From NCBI RefSeq assembly GCF_900089775.1, contig NZ_FLOB01000002.1, positions 62,001 to 126,000 of the forward strand: DNA of 64,000 nucleotides, written 5' to 3'. The stretch's first letter is position 1. The number at the start of each line of letters is the position of its first letter. Shown here piece by piece: positions 37,291 through 45,740 of the stretch. Position numbers and translations under genes: made by a program. This DNA comes from Marinomonas spartinae. Its GTDB lineage: Bacteria; Pseudomonadota; Gammaproteobacteria; Pseudomonadales; Marinomonadaceae. Below the pieces are notes generated by a model. The model was not told where the DNA came from, made no database searches, and worked only from the letters and a program-made list of their open reading frames with translations.

Positions 37291-38574
37291 ATGGGCTTAG
37301 CATTACTATTGGGTGTTTTCGGTATCTTAACAATTATTGGTGTTCCGGTTGCTTTTGCGTTAGGCATGGCGGCCTTAGGGGCCTTTTGGTATGAAGGTAT
37401 TCCATTGATGATTGGCTTTCAGCGAATTATTTCTGGTATGTCATCCTTCTCTTTGTTAGCGATTCCCTTTTTTATTTTTGCCGGTGAGTTGATGCTGCAT
37501 GGGGGCATTGCTGCACGACTGATTCGTCTGGCATCCGCCAGTGTGGGATGGATGCGTGGCGGCTTAGGACAGGTTAACGTGTTCGCTAGTATGCTGTTTG
37601 GGGGTATCTCTGGCTCTGCGGTGGCGGATACCTCGGCGTTGGGGTCCTTGTTGATTCCTGTAATGAAGGAAAAAGGCTACGACGACGATTACGCGGTAAA
37701 CGTGACGGTGACGTCTTCCATTGCGGGTATTTTGATTCCTCCCAGTCACAATATGATCTTATATGTGGTCGCCGCAGGCGGTGGGATTTCGGTGGCCAGT
37801 CTATTTATGGCCGGTGTGGTTCCTGGGATGTTAATGTGTTTGTTATTGGGTTATGCCGCACGCTGGGTTTCTATTAGAAAGAACTTCCCAACCGAAGCGT
37901 TTGCTGGCTGGAAAGTGATTTTTATCTCCTTCTTGGCTTCTTTTCCTGGGTTAGTCACCGCAATTATTGTCGTGGGGGGCTCTTTATCCGGAGTCTTCAC
38001 AGTGACTGAATCTGGTGCCATTGGGGCAATTTATGCCATTGTTATTACTGGGTTAGTCTACCGTTCACTGAGTCTAAAAGACTTTTGGGTGGCCGTGGTA
38101 CGCTCTGTTAGAACCACGGGGATGGTGATGGTGTTGGTTGGCTGTGCGGGAGCATTTGGGTACATGCTGGCCTTATATGAAGTCCCTAAAGTATTGGCTC
38201 ATGCGCTGACATCAATATCTAGTAACCCAGTTGTCATATTGCTACTAATGAATCTGATTTTGCTGATATTAGGCATGATTATGGACATGGCGGCCTTAAT
38301 TCTGATTTGTACGCCGATCTTTTTGCCCGTGGCAACAGGCTTAGGGATGGATCCGATTCAGTTTGGAGTCATGTTAATGATGAACTTGGGGCTAGGGTTG
38401 TGTACGCCACCCGTTGGAGGCTGTTTATTTGTTGGTTGCGCCATCGGACAAGTGCCAATCCAACGAGCTGTGAAAACGATTTGGCCTTTCTATATCGCTA
38501 TCCTGATTGCCCTGCTATTGGTGACCTTTATTCCTTCTGTGTCACTAGCCCTGCCTAATTGGATCACCAGTTAA
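37291..38574 (+). CDS. TRAP transporter large permease (DctM)
   Basis: 427 residues from the ATG at 37291 (GGAGGA upstream; earlier in-frame ATGs lie inside dctQ). About twelve hydrophobic segments. Hallmarks are LLAIPFFIFAGELM, SGSAVADTSALGSLLIPVM, GILIPPSHNMI and the C-terminal GLGLCTPPVGG. It carries the sodium-coupled transport step. Standard family length, unlike the 537-residue DctM at 39.6 kb. Confidence 0.92.
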   Translation: MGLALLLGVFGILTIIGVPVAFALGMAALGAFWYEGIPLMIGFQRIISGMSSFSLLAIPFFIFAGELMLHGGIAARLIRLASASVGWMRGGLGQVNVFASMLFGGISGSAVADTSALGSLLIPVMKEKGYDDDYAVNVTVTSSIAGILIPPSHNMILYVVAAGGGISVASLFMAGVVPGMLMCLLLGYAARWVSIRKNFPTEAFAGWKVIFISFLASFPGLVTAIIVVGGSLSGVFTVTESGAIGAIYAIVITGLVYRSLSLKDFWVAVVRSVRTTGMVMVLVGCAGAFGYMLALYEVPKVLAHALTSISSNPVVILLLMNLILLILGMIMDMAALILICTPIFLPVATGLGMDPIQFGVMLMMNLGLGLCTPPVGGCLFVGCAIGQVPIQRAVKTIWPFYIAILIALLLVTFIPSVSLALPNWITS

Positions 38575-38591
38575 CTTTACATTTTACGGGT

Positions 38592-38620
38592 GGGAGCGGT
38601 CTATTTTCACGCTCCTTTTT
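38592..38620 (+). terminator. terminator-like hairpin between dctM and udh
   Basis: GGAGCG / CGCTCC stem, 11-base loop, then five T residues. It lies 18 bp after the dctM stop and 28 bp before the udh start, so it probably reduces read-through into udh. Confidence 0.7.
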
Positions 38621-38648
38621 AGATGAGTTTTGCTTTAAGGAGTCATCC

Positions 38649-39446
38649 ATGAAACGTGTTTTAATAACAGGTGCCGCCGGAAATTTAGGGACTGCTATGC
38701 GTAAAAAATTGGCGGGTTGGGCGGATGAAGTCATATTGTCGGATTTAAACCCAATCAGCGAGTTGGGGGCAGGTGAAACCTTTGTGCAATGCGACCTTGC
38801 TGATTACGACAGTGTGATGGCGTTAGTCGAAGGCTGTGACGGAATTGTACACTTTGGTGGTGTGTCCACGGAAAATACGTTCGATAATATTCTCAATGGC
38901 AATATTAAAGGCGCCTACAACCTTTACGAAGCGGCGCGTAAACATGGTATTAAGCGCATTTTCTTTGCCAGCTCCAATCATGTTATTGGCTTCCATGACA
39001 GGGAGGCGTTGCTGGATGCGCAAAGCGAAATGAGACCGGACAGTCTATACGGGGTTTCGAAAGGCTTTGGCGAGTTATTAGCGCAATATTACTTCGATAA
39101 ATTTTCAATAGAATCGGCCTTGGTTCGCATTGGCTCATGCTTCCCGAAGCCGCTGAATCGTCGTATGTTGTCGACTTGGCTAAGTGAAAGCGATTTAGCG
39201 GAGCTGATTAAAAAAGTGTACGCTGCTGATCGCCTTGGTTGTACCGTTGTGTATGGTGTATCCGATAACCCAAGCACTTGGTGGGACAACAAGCATGCAA
39301 AATTTCTAGGGTGGACGCCAAAAGACTCTTCGGAAGTGTTTGAGCAGGAAGCTTATCTACGAGAAGAGGTGGTCGATTCGAGCGATCCAGCGGTACGTTT
39401 TCAAGGTGGTCCATTTGCCAAAGCAGGTCATTTCGAAGACGACTAA
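38649..39446 (+). CDS. udh: uronate dehydrogenase
   Basis: 265 residues from the ATG at 38649 (AAGGAG upstream). Extended-type SDR: cofactor loop TGAAGNLG, VHFGGVST, FFASSNHVIG with the catalytic Ser, and Tyr134-x3-Lys138 in YGVSK. Length and the SSNHVIG block agree with Agrobacterium/Pseudomonas Udh. It oxidises D-galacturonate or D-glucuronate to the aldaro-lactone with NAD+, the entry step of the oxidative pathway whose later enzymes are encoded upstream. Confidence 0.9.
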   Translation: MKRVLITGAAGNLGTAMRKKLAGWADEVILSDLNPISELGAGETFVQCDLADYDSVMALVEGCDGIVHFGGVSTENTFDNILNGNIKGAYNLYEAARKHGIKRIFFASSNHVIGFHDREALLDAQSEMRPDSLYGVSKGFGELLAQYYFDKFSIESALVRIGSCFPKPLNRRMLSTWLSESDLAELIKKVYAADRLGCTVVYGVSDNPSTWWDNKHAKFLGWTPKDSSEVFEQEAYLREEVVDSSDPAVRFQGGPFAKAGHFEDD

Positions 39447-39516
39447 AACTGGCCCGTTGGTTTTTGTCCGATTCATAACACCTAGGAGCTTTATCACAAT
39501 GTATGGCTCTAAGAGC

Positions 39517-39546
39517 AAAAAAACGCCCGATTTGGGCGTTTTTTTA
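39517..39546. terminator. bidirectional terminator between udh and the second TRAP operon
   Basis: AAACGCCC / GGGCGTTT stem flanked by an A-run and a T-run, usable from both sides by the convergent operons. Confidence 0.92.
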
Positions 39547-39565
39547 ATGCATTAAAACCGTTTTA

Positions 39566-41179
39566 TTATTTCACTAGTTCTGGCCCCATGATGCTATAGG
39601 GTAAGGCGGTGGAAAGCTCTGGGATGTAGGTCACCAGAATCAAGAACACCATTAATACCAACATAAAAGGTGTCGCTGCTTTTACGACGCGGGCTAAACT
39701 CATGCCTGTGATGCCTGAGGTCACAAAGAGGTTTAGTCCTATGGGTGGCGTGATCATACCAATTTCCATGTTGACGACCATGATGATACCAAGGTGAATC
39801 GGATCCACTCCTAGCTCCATCGCGATTGGGAAGACAACTGGGGCGACAATGACCAGTAAGCCAGATGGTTCCATAAACTGTCCACCAATGAGCAGAAGAA
39901 TGTTCACCGCAATCAAGAAAGTAAACCAGTTAAAGCCAACGCTTAACATCCATTCCGTGATCATTTGCGGAATACGCTCTGCTGATAAGGTATGAGCAAA
40001 CAACAGGGCATTGGCGATGATAAACATCAGCATGATGGTGGTTTTTGTGCCTTCCAGCATTACTTTGCGAGACTCTTCACCAAACAGTGCAGGGAAAAAG
40101 CCTCGTAGCATCAATGAAAGATTGCGTCCCCAAATAGGCAAGCCGGCAAGTAAACAAGTTACGATGGACTCCTTCAGATGGGAAGAGCGCTTGTAGACGT
40201 AGAAGATCGCGAGTAACAGAGAGAAGCCGCCTCCCCAAAGAGCGCGATCACCACCTGTTACGGTTTTGCTGTCCGCAAAGGCGAAGAAGGACAAAATTTC
40301 CCAGACGAGGAAGAAAGACACGCCATACACGGTGCCGTTAAAACCAACACGAGCATGAGGTGCGTCATCATCATTTGTCCAGGTTTGGCCTTTTAGGGGG
40401 CCCATATCTCGATAGACAAAGAGTGCAATGAAAATTGAGTACACCGCCGCAACCACCGCGGCTTCCGTTGGCGTGAACACACCACCATAGATCCCGCCCA
40501 TGATGATAACGACAAGAAATAACCCCCATCCTGCTTCTTTACCGCCACGGATAAGATTACCAAAGCCTTTCCATTCTTCTGCTGGTAGGTTTTTTATGCG
40601 GGCAACCACGTAGATGGCGATCATTAACATCACGCCAGCCAATAAGCCGGGCACCACCCCTGCCAAGAACATACGACCAACAGACACATCTGTTGCGGCT
40701 GCGTACACCACCATTACGATAGAAGGAGGGATGAGTATGCCCAATGTACCTGCGTTAGCGATGATGCCAGAGGCGAACTCTTTTGAATAACCGACTTGGC
40801 GCATCCCTACAATGGCAATGGAGCCGATCGCGACTACGGTTGCGGGAGAAGAACCCGACAAGGCTGCGAACATCATACACGCCAAAACGGACGCCATAGC
40901 CAAACCGCCACGGAAGTGTCCAACACTGGCAATGGCGAAGTTAATCAAGCGTTTTGCGACACCGCCAGTTGACATATAAGACGAAGCGAGAATGAAAAAC
41001 GGGATGGCTAACAAGGTATAATGTTGGCCCGCTCCAAATAAAGAAATTGCCACCGACGACAAGGAGTCGTGGGAAAAAAAGGTAATAAATAAGATGGACG
41101 ACAAGCCCAACGAGATGCCAACCGGCAGGCCGATAAACAGCAGGGTCAGTACGAGACCGAATAAAATAATAGATTCCAC
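39566..41179 (-). CDS. TRAP transporter large permease (DctM), enlarged form
   Basis: 537 residues, about 110 longer than the usual 425. The N-terminal half (LLAIPFFILASSYMSTGG, ALSGSSPATVVAIGS, GILIPPSIVMVV) and the C-terminal part (GMITPPIGLNLFVTSG) are standard. The extra stretch (about residues 240-350) starts after the YRDMGPLKG loop and holds a charged loop and about two more hydrophobic segments. The gene overlaps no other and follows dctQ by 15 bp. Likely substrate: a C4-dicarboxylate, judged from its binding protein. Confidence 0.88.
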   Translation of the reverse strand: MESIILFGLVLTLLFIGLPVGISLGLSSILFITFFSHDSLSSVAISLFGAGQHYTLLAIPFFILASSYMSTGGVAKRLINFAIASVGHFRGGLAMASVLACMMFAALSGSSPATVVAIGSIAIVGMRQVGYSKEFASGIIANAGTLGILIPPSIVMVVYAAATDVSVGRMFLAGVVPGLLAGVMLMIAIYVVARIKNLPAEEWKGFGNLIRGGKEAGWGLFLVVIIMGGIYGGVFTPTEAAVVAAVYSIFIALFVYRDMGPLKGQTWTNDDDAPHARVGFNGTVYGVSFFLVWEILSFFAFADSKTVTGGDRALWGGGFSLLLAIFYVYKRSSHLKESIVTCLLAGLPIWGRNLSLMLRGFFPALFGEESRKVMLEGTKTTIMLMFIIANALLFAHTLSAERIPQMITEWMLSVGFNWFTFLIAVNILLLIGGQFMEPSGLLVIVAPVVFPIAMELGVDPIHLGIIMVVNMEIGMITPPIGLNLFVTSGITGMSLARVVKAATPFMLVLMVFLILVTYIPELSTALPYSIMGPELVK

Positions 41180-41194
41180 AATAAAGCTCCTGCG

Positions 41195-41875
41195 TTAGTC
41201 TTTTAAAGAGTCTTTGTTGGCGTTGACGAGATCTTGCGCCTCGTGGCCGCTGATCAACATGTCACGCTTTCCTCGTGCAATATCGATAAAGGCTTGCAAC
41301 GAGCGATAAGACAGCATGGCTAAACTGATCGGCAAGATAATAAGCACTAACCAGCGTTGAACACGGGGTCTTAGGTCAAACATTTCTTGCATAAAGACTG
41401 GGTAACGCAGCTCTTCAGTACCAATACCGATTTTGAACATTTTTGTCCAATACTCGATGGCCCCACCACGAGCATCAATGCCTAACATCGATAACCAAGT
41501 TGCATCTAACAGGATTAAGCCATACATAATGGCAGCAAACGCGCCAAACAGAGATAGGGCTTTGGCAATAGGTTTAGGTACGGCATTTATTACAATGTCC
41601 ACTCCTAAATGAATACCCGTTTTAATGCCATAACTCATACCCAGTAGAATCAACCATGAAAATGCGACAGTGTTGAATTCCAATGCGGCGTCCCAGCCAG
41701 TATTAAATCCGTAACGTGCAATCACTTGACCAAAAGACACTGCCATAATTGAAGAAATGACGATGATTAATAGGTTTTCTTCTGCACGTTCCATCGCTTT
41801 GGGAAAGCATTTTTCCAGCACCCAAAGGATGACGATAAAAAACAATAAATATAAATGTGGCCAGTAGTATGCCAT
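41195..41875 (-). CDS. TRAP transporter small permease (DctQ), long form
   Basis: 226 residues; typical DctQ is about 160-180. Four main hydrophobic segments with FSWLILLGMSYGIKTGIHLG as the family signature. An extra loop (about 130-175, GGAIEYWTKMFKIG and neighbours) precedes the last helix, and a charged tail ends the protein. The enlargements of both membrane subunits probably go together. GGAG precedes the start. Confidence 0.85.
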   Translation of the reverse strand: MAYYWPHLYLLFFIVILWVLEKCFPKAMERAEENLLIIVISSIMAVSFGQVIARYGFNTGWDAALEFNTVAFSWLILLGMSYGIKTGIHLGVDIVINAVPKPIAKALSLFGAFAAIMYGLILLDATWLSMLGIDARGGAIEYWTKMFKIGIGTEELRYPVFMQEMFDLRPRVQRWLVLIILPISLAMLSYRSLQAFIDIARGKRDMLISGHEAQDLVNANKDSLKD

Positions 41876-41988
41876 GGTGGTCTCCTGAATAAGTGGACCT
41901 GTCTATCTAAAAGCACAACGCAGACACAGCAAGACGAACCCCTTTATACATAGGATATGAGATAGGTAAACCGTGAAGGGAAAGCCCT

Positions 41989-42014
41989 AATGTTGGCTCA
42001 ATAGAGCCAACATT
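41989..42014 (-). other. intercistronic hairpin dctP/dctQ (second TRAP)
   Basis: Perfect 11-bp stem AATGTTGGCTC / GAGCCAACATT with a four-base loop in the 157-bp gap between dctP and dctQ, no U-run. Same position as the hairpin in the uronate TRAP operon. Confidence 0.65.
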
Positions 42015-42032
42015 CTGCATAACACAAAGGGA

Positions 42033-43034
42033 TTATGAGTTGGCTGCGGCATTAATTAGGTTTTCACCGATGTCATTTTGGAATTTTTTCCACACAGGTT
42101 TCATCGTTTCAACCCAAATTTGACGTTGCTCTGGTGTCAATGTATTGATTTTGCCGCCTGCTTTTAAAATATTGGCGCGGTTTTCAGCTTCTTTCGCTTT
42201 CACAGACTGGTTCGCTTCCTGTGTTACTTCATCCGCAATTTGCAGGAATTGTTTGCGATCCGCAGGGGATAAGCTGTCTAAGAAGTCTTGAGACGTCATG
42301 AACAAGTAAGCCAACAATTGGTGGTCGGTTTGTGTGATGCTGTCTTGCACTTCGTAGAATTTTTTGGTGTAAATGTTAGACCATGTATTTTCTTGCCCAT
42401 CCACAACACCTGTTTGCAGTGCACCATAGACCTCGGAGAACGCCATAGCTTGTGGTGACGCGCCCATGGCTTTGATCATGGCTTTGGCTACATCAGAGGT
42501 TTGGACGCGGAATTTCAAGCCTTTTGCATCGCTTGGTAAGATCAGCTTTTTGTTGGCAGAGAAGTATTTCATACCAGACATCCAGTAACCTAGACCAACG
42601 AAGCCAACATTGTCTTTCATGGCGTAGAGCAGGTCTTTACCTTGAGGGCTGTTCGTAAAGCGGATGGCTTGGTCCATGTTTTTGAAGATGAAAGGTAGGT
42701 CGAATACACCATATTTAGGAGTGTAAGAACCAAACTTAGAAAGAGAAGGGGCAAGCAATTGAACATCGCCTAAAAGCAAGGCTTCTAATTCTTTTGAGTC
42801 GCCAAATAATGTTGAGTTCGGGAAGACTTCAACACAGAGTTTGCCATTCATTTCTTTGTTAACACGCGCAGCAAAATTATTCGCGGCTACCACTTTAGGG
42901 TGAGTTGTTCCCCCTGTAACGTGACTGAATTTTACAACGCGTTCGCCAGGATCACAGGCTGAAGAATCAGCAAAGGCTGCGTTGGTGGCAAAGGAAAGGG
43001 CAATAGAGGTCAAGGCTAGGCTGATTTTTTTCAT
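42033..43034 (-). CDS. TRAP transporter substrate-binding protein (DctP family), probable C4-dicarboxylate
   Basis: 333 residues, signal peptide ending near AFA-DS. VVKFSHVTGGTTHPKV, DLPFIFKNMDQA, the carboxylate-binding Arg in AKGLKFRVQ and MAFSEVYGALQTGVVDGQEN are typical; the start resembles DctP of C4-dicarboxylate systems more than sugar-acid binding proteins. Two Cys near the N-terminus (about 27 and 66) may form a disulfide. A candidate sigma-54 promoter lies about 40 bp upstream. Confidence 0.87.
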   Translation of the reverse strand: MKKISLALTSIALSFATNAAFADSSACDPGERVVKFSHVTGGTTHPKVVAANNFAARVNKEMNGKLCVEVFPNSTLFGDSKELEALLLGDVQLLAPSLSKFGSYTPKYGVFDLPFIFKNMDQAIRFTNSPQGKDLLYAMKDNVGFVGLGYWMSGMKYFSANKKLILPSDAKGLKFRVQTSDVAKAMIKAMGASPQAMAFSEVYGALQTGVVDGQENTWSNIYTKKFYEVQDSITQTDHQLLAYLFMTSQDFLDSLSPADRKQFLQIADEVTQEANQSVKAKEAENRANILKAGGKINTLTPEQRQIWVETMKPVWKKFQNDIGENLINAAANS

Positions 43035-43071
43035 TATTTTAAAACTCCAAAACGAGATAATTATTCTTGTT

Positions 43072-43090
43072 ATCGCTTGATCTTAGCCAA
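43072..43090 (-). promoter_or_regulatory. candidate sigma-54 promoter of dctP
   Basis: On the minus strand TTGGCTAAGATCAAGCGA has GG (43087-43088) and GC (43075-43076) exactly 10 bp apart, with TGGC agreeing with the -24 consensus; the -12 part is AAGC, weaker than TTGC. A start near 43064 would leave a 30-base leader before the dctP ATG. DctD is the obvious activator. Confidence 0.38.
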
Positions 43091-43231
43091 ACGAGGACAG
43101 CACATTTAAGCGTTGCTGTCTTAGTATTTACACATTCTATGCCAAGTCTTTAATATTTTTTTAAGTGATTGAATTTAATAGGATAAAATAAATTTCCATC
43201 AAAACAGTTAGAGAGCTGGTGGAGGTATTAA

Positions 43232-43278
43232 GTGTGGAAAATCACACATCAAATAATGGATATGGGTGGATTTCCGCC
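43232..43278. promoter_or_regulatory. candidate upstream activator sites for dctP
   Basis: Two palindromes about 145-190 bp upstream of the candidate sigma-54 promoter: GTGTG-GAAAAT-CACAC (43232-43247) and GGTGGATTTCCGCC (43265-43278). Position and symmetry suit an NtrC-type activator such as DctD; assignment is inference. Confidence 0.35.
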
Positions 43279-43361
43279 AATTTTTATTGTGATTGAAGTA
43301 GGCGTAGCGAGAGATCAAGAAAGATTGGCTGGCAGATCAAGAAAGAGAGACTAAGGCTTAA

Positions 43362-45581
43362 CTAGGACTGGCTCTTAGGCGAGGCAAATATTTCTCGTTT
43401 GAGTGTTTGCTTCAAAGCTAAGTGAAGATCTTTTCGCCCCGTCAGTTTGGCTGCTTTCAATTGAAATGGGGTCTCTCTACCTAATACGGCATCAAACAAC
43501 AGAGTGTCTAATGATGATCGTGCTGTTAGTTTGTCTTGGTAGGCTAACTGGAAAAACGCGTTATAAAGGGCTGCTCGAATAGTGTCAAAAGGGCGATGTG
43601 CATAACAAAACAGATGTAGGTCTTGTTTGTCCTGTTCGCTTATTAATAGATTAGCAGGGGAAATTGTCTGATGAGGGCATTGGATAAGCTGGATAATAAG
43701 CGCAGCGGATAAGTCTTGATAGCAGAGTAGTAAATTCGTTTGAAAACGCTTCAGAAAAAGGGTGTACCACTGTTTGGATTGTTGCTCTGCGATTGAGTTG
43801 AGAGGTTTGACCATCATCAAAGAGTAGCTGCCGCTGGCTTTGTCTTTGCTCGTACCCAATCTCACGCTGATAAAGCCATTTTTTTGCCAAAACGCAACGA
43901 TATCAGGGCTAGCGGCAAAGCTGGTACAAAGAAAATCGGCTTTGGTTTGAGCCGCTTCTGTGATCTGTTCGAGTAAATGGCTCGCTAGTCCTTGACCTTG
44001 CAGATTAGGTTGAGTAGCAATGCGGCTGATACGCCAATAATGATAGTGTCCCGCTTCGATGAAGCCCTCATGAGCCATTAATGACTGAGGAACGAGGTGG
44101 CCTCTAGGGCGGCGGGAGCCTTCTAGCACGGCTTGGCTTAGATCATCTGGAAGCTCACCTTCTTCGGTAACAATTGCCACACTGTTAATGGTCATATTAT
44201 TTATTACCTGAGGATTTGTCGTTATCGAGGTGATCCCTGTCTGCGCTGGTTTAGCGGCTTTGTTGGGGGAGTCTGATTGAGATAACCACGTGGTGACACT
44301 TGGGTCATCCAACATCCATCTAATATTATCTGGCGAAGTTTGATAGTGAGCATTCACTAATAACGAAAAAGTCACTTTTAGATGCTCAGGTTCCTGTAGC
44401 CACTCTTGCCCTTGTTGGGTACTGATGAGCTGTGTTGCACTCTGTTCTGAAGTATTGGAATGGGCTTCAAACGGTGGACATAGAAAAAATGTGTTATTAA
44501 CCCATTTTTCAAGTGGGTCATTTTCCCCCCATCGAATGGGCTGGGTTAAAGAGAGCCTTTTTAAGGGGGTTGATTTTCCTTGACGTGGCGCGTCTAAAGT
44601 CTGACAGAAGCGAATACCAAAGCCTCGTCCGGCCCCCTCATAGCCATAATCTGTTGTGCTGAATATACATTGCTTAGACTTATCCAGCAGAGCGGTTAGT
44701 ACAGGAATGGAAAGACGAGCGGCTTCATCAATAATCAGATGTTCCCATTGGTCTTCCATCAATAGCAGGGTGTCCGGTGCATAAAAAGGCATCTCTGATG
44801 CCTCGTCCTTGTTATCAGATGACACGTTAAATGAGCTGAATTGATCATCATATTGTTTGCGAAGGGCAACCAATGCGTCTGGTGTGGCAGCGGTAACGGC
44901 GACTTTCTTACCCGCTTTTACCCACTTGGCTAGGGTATCACCAAGTAAGGTGGACTTTCCTCGTCCCCGTGAAGCGATCAATACATGAGTAACGTTAGAA
45001 GACGTTAATAAAGATTTTTGTGCGACTTTTTGTTCTTGTGTCAGAGTCATCGCGTGCTGGGGCTGTTGCACTGTATGGTTTTGTGGCGGTGTAAGTCTAT
45101 CAATCTGTTGAGGACGGATGTATTGGAAGGGGCTGTGTGGATGGATAAGCTGGTTGAGGATATAGCGTTTAAAGTGCGACTTTATCTGATCAGGATGATA
45201 AGGCCAAGGTAGATAACGGGGCATTTCTTGGTCTTCTTGGTTTAGCCAATTTTGCTCAGGCTGATCCGGTAAGCCAATGGCAAATATTCCATCACCTCTT
45301 ACTGCGCCAGCTAATATGGCGATCACACTAGCAGAGACTCCTGACGTTACGTCGATTAAAATGGCGTCATAGGTTTGCCCAAGGGTATTCTTTATTTGTT
45401 TAAATAAGCGAATATCTGTGTTTAGTCGTTTATTGAGGTCGCGATAAATCGCTTCATCGTGGGTACAAATGAGGATTGAATCTTGTCCATTGGAAACCAA
45501 GGAAAAAGCCGCGTAAATTTGCGCGGTATTTCCTGTGAAGAGATAGCAGTGGCGGTGATTTAAATTGGCTGGATTCGACAT
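43362..45581 (-). CDS. tmcA: tRNA(Met) cytidine acetyltransferase TmcA
   Basis: 739 residues from the ATG at 45581; GAGGA is 6 bp upstream of it, while another ATG two codons earlier abuts the GAGGA. Domains: N-terminal DUF1726, an RNA-helicase-like ATPase (Walker A GRGKS about 206-210, IDEAARLS as Walker B), a GNAT domain (RISRIATQPNLQGQGLASHL) and a C-terminal tRNA-binding region. It makes N4-acetylcytidine at wobble C34 of elongator tRNA-Met using acetyl-CoA and ATP. Length agrees with gammaproteobacterial TmcA. Confidence 0.92.
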   Translation of the reverse strand: MSNPANLNHRHCYLFTGNTAQIYAAFSLVSNGQDSILICTHDEAIYRDLNKRLNTDIRLFKQIKNTLGQTYDAILIDVTSGVSASVIAILAGAVRGDGIFAIGLPDQPEQNWLNQEDQEMPRYLPWPYHPDQIKSHFKRYILNQLIHPHSPFQYIRPQQIDRLTPPQNHTVQQPQHAMTLTQEQKVAQKSLLTSSNVTHVLIASRGRGKSTLLGDTLAKWVKAGKKVAVTAATPDALVALRKQYDDQFSSFNVSSDNKDEASEMPFYAPDTLLLMEDQWEHLIIDEAARLSIPVLTALLDKSKQCIFSTTDYGYEGAGRGFGIRFCQTLDAPRQGKSTPLKRLSLTQPIRWGENDPLEKWVNNTFFLCPPFEAHSNTSEQSATQLISTQQGQEWLQEPEHLKVTFSLLVNAHYQTSPDNIRWMLDDPSVTTWLSQSDSPNKAAKPAQTGITSITTNPQVINNMTINSVAIVTEEGELPDDLSQAVLEGSRRPRGHLVPQSLMAHEGFIEAGHYHYWRISRIATQPNLQGQGLASHLLEQITEAAQTKADFLCTSFAASPDIVAFWQKNGFISVRLGTSKDKASGSYSLMMVKPLNSIAEQQSKQWYTLFLKRFQTNLLLCYQDLSAALIIQLIQCPHQTISPANLLISEQDKQDLHLFCYAHRPFDTIRAALYNAFFQLAYQDKLTARSSLDTLLFDAVLGRETPFQLKAAKLTGRKDLHLALKQTLKREIFASPKSQS

Positions 45582-45697
45582 AATCATTCCTCATGGTCAC
45601 GATATGATACTGTGACCATGAGCAATAGCCAACGTTGTCTATAACTGAGTGCTATAGTAAGTCCATAATTTGCGGACGTAACATAAAGAAGAGCGCA

Positions 45698-45728
45698 CAA
45701 AAAATGGAAGGCTTTTTACAACCTTCCC
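45698..45728 (-). terminator. terminator after chemoreceptor 1
   Basis: Minus-strand stem GGAAGG / CCTTCC followed by ATTTTTTG, 13 bp beyond the stop codon. Confidence 0.8.
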
Positions 45729-45740
45729 TAGTCTTTCAAT

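Larger units (their letters stand above)
43035..43361. other. gap between dctP and tmcA: dctP promoter region and a short repeat
   Basis: 327 bp without a gene. It holds the dctP ribosome site (GGAG), a candidate sigma-54 promoter and two palindromes (listed separately). A 13-bp direct repeat AGATCAAGAAAGA lies at 43312-43324 and 43334-43346, 22 bp apart start to start, close to the end of tmcA. Meaning of the repeat unknown. Confidence 0.5.

Noticed and set aside
43232..43247. GTGTG-N6-CACAC considered as a CRP site
   Set aside because: The half-sites do not match TGTGA-N6-TCACA in spacing: the TGTG and TCACA parts are two bases too close. Kept only as a palindrome.
43312..43346. 13-bp direct repeat AGATCAAGAAAGA as a regulatory array
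   Set aside because: Two purine-rich copies at the end of tmcA, away from any start codon; may be slippage or chance.
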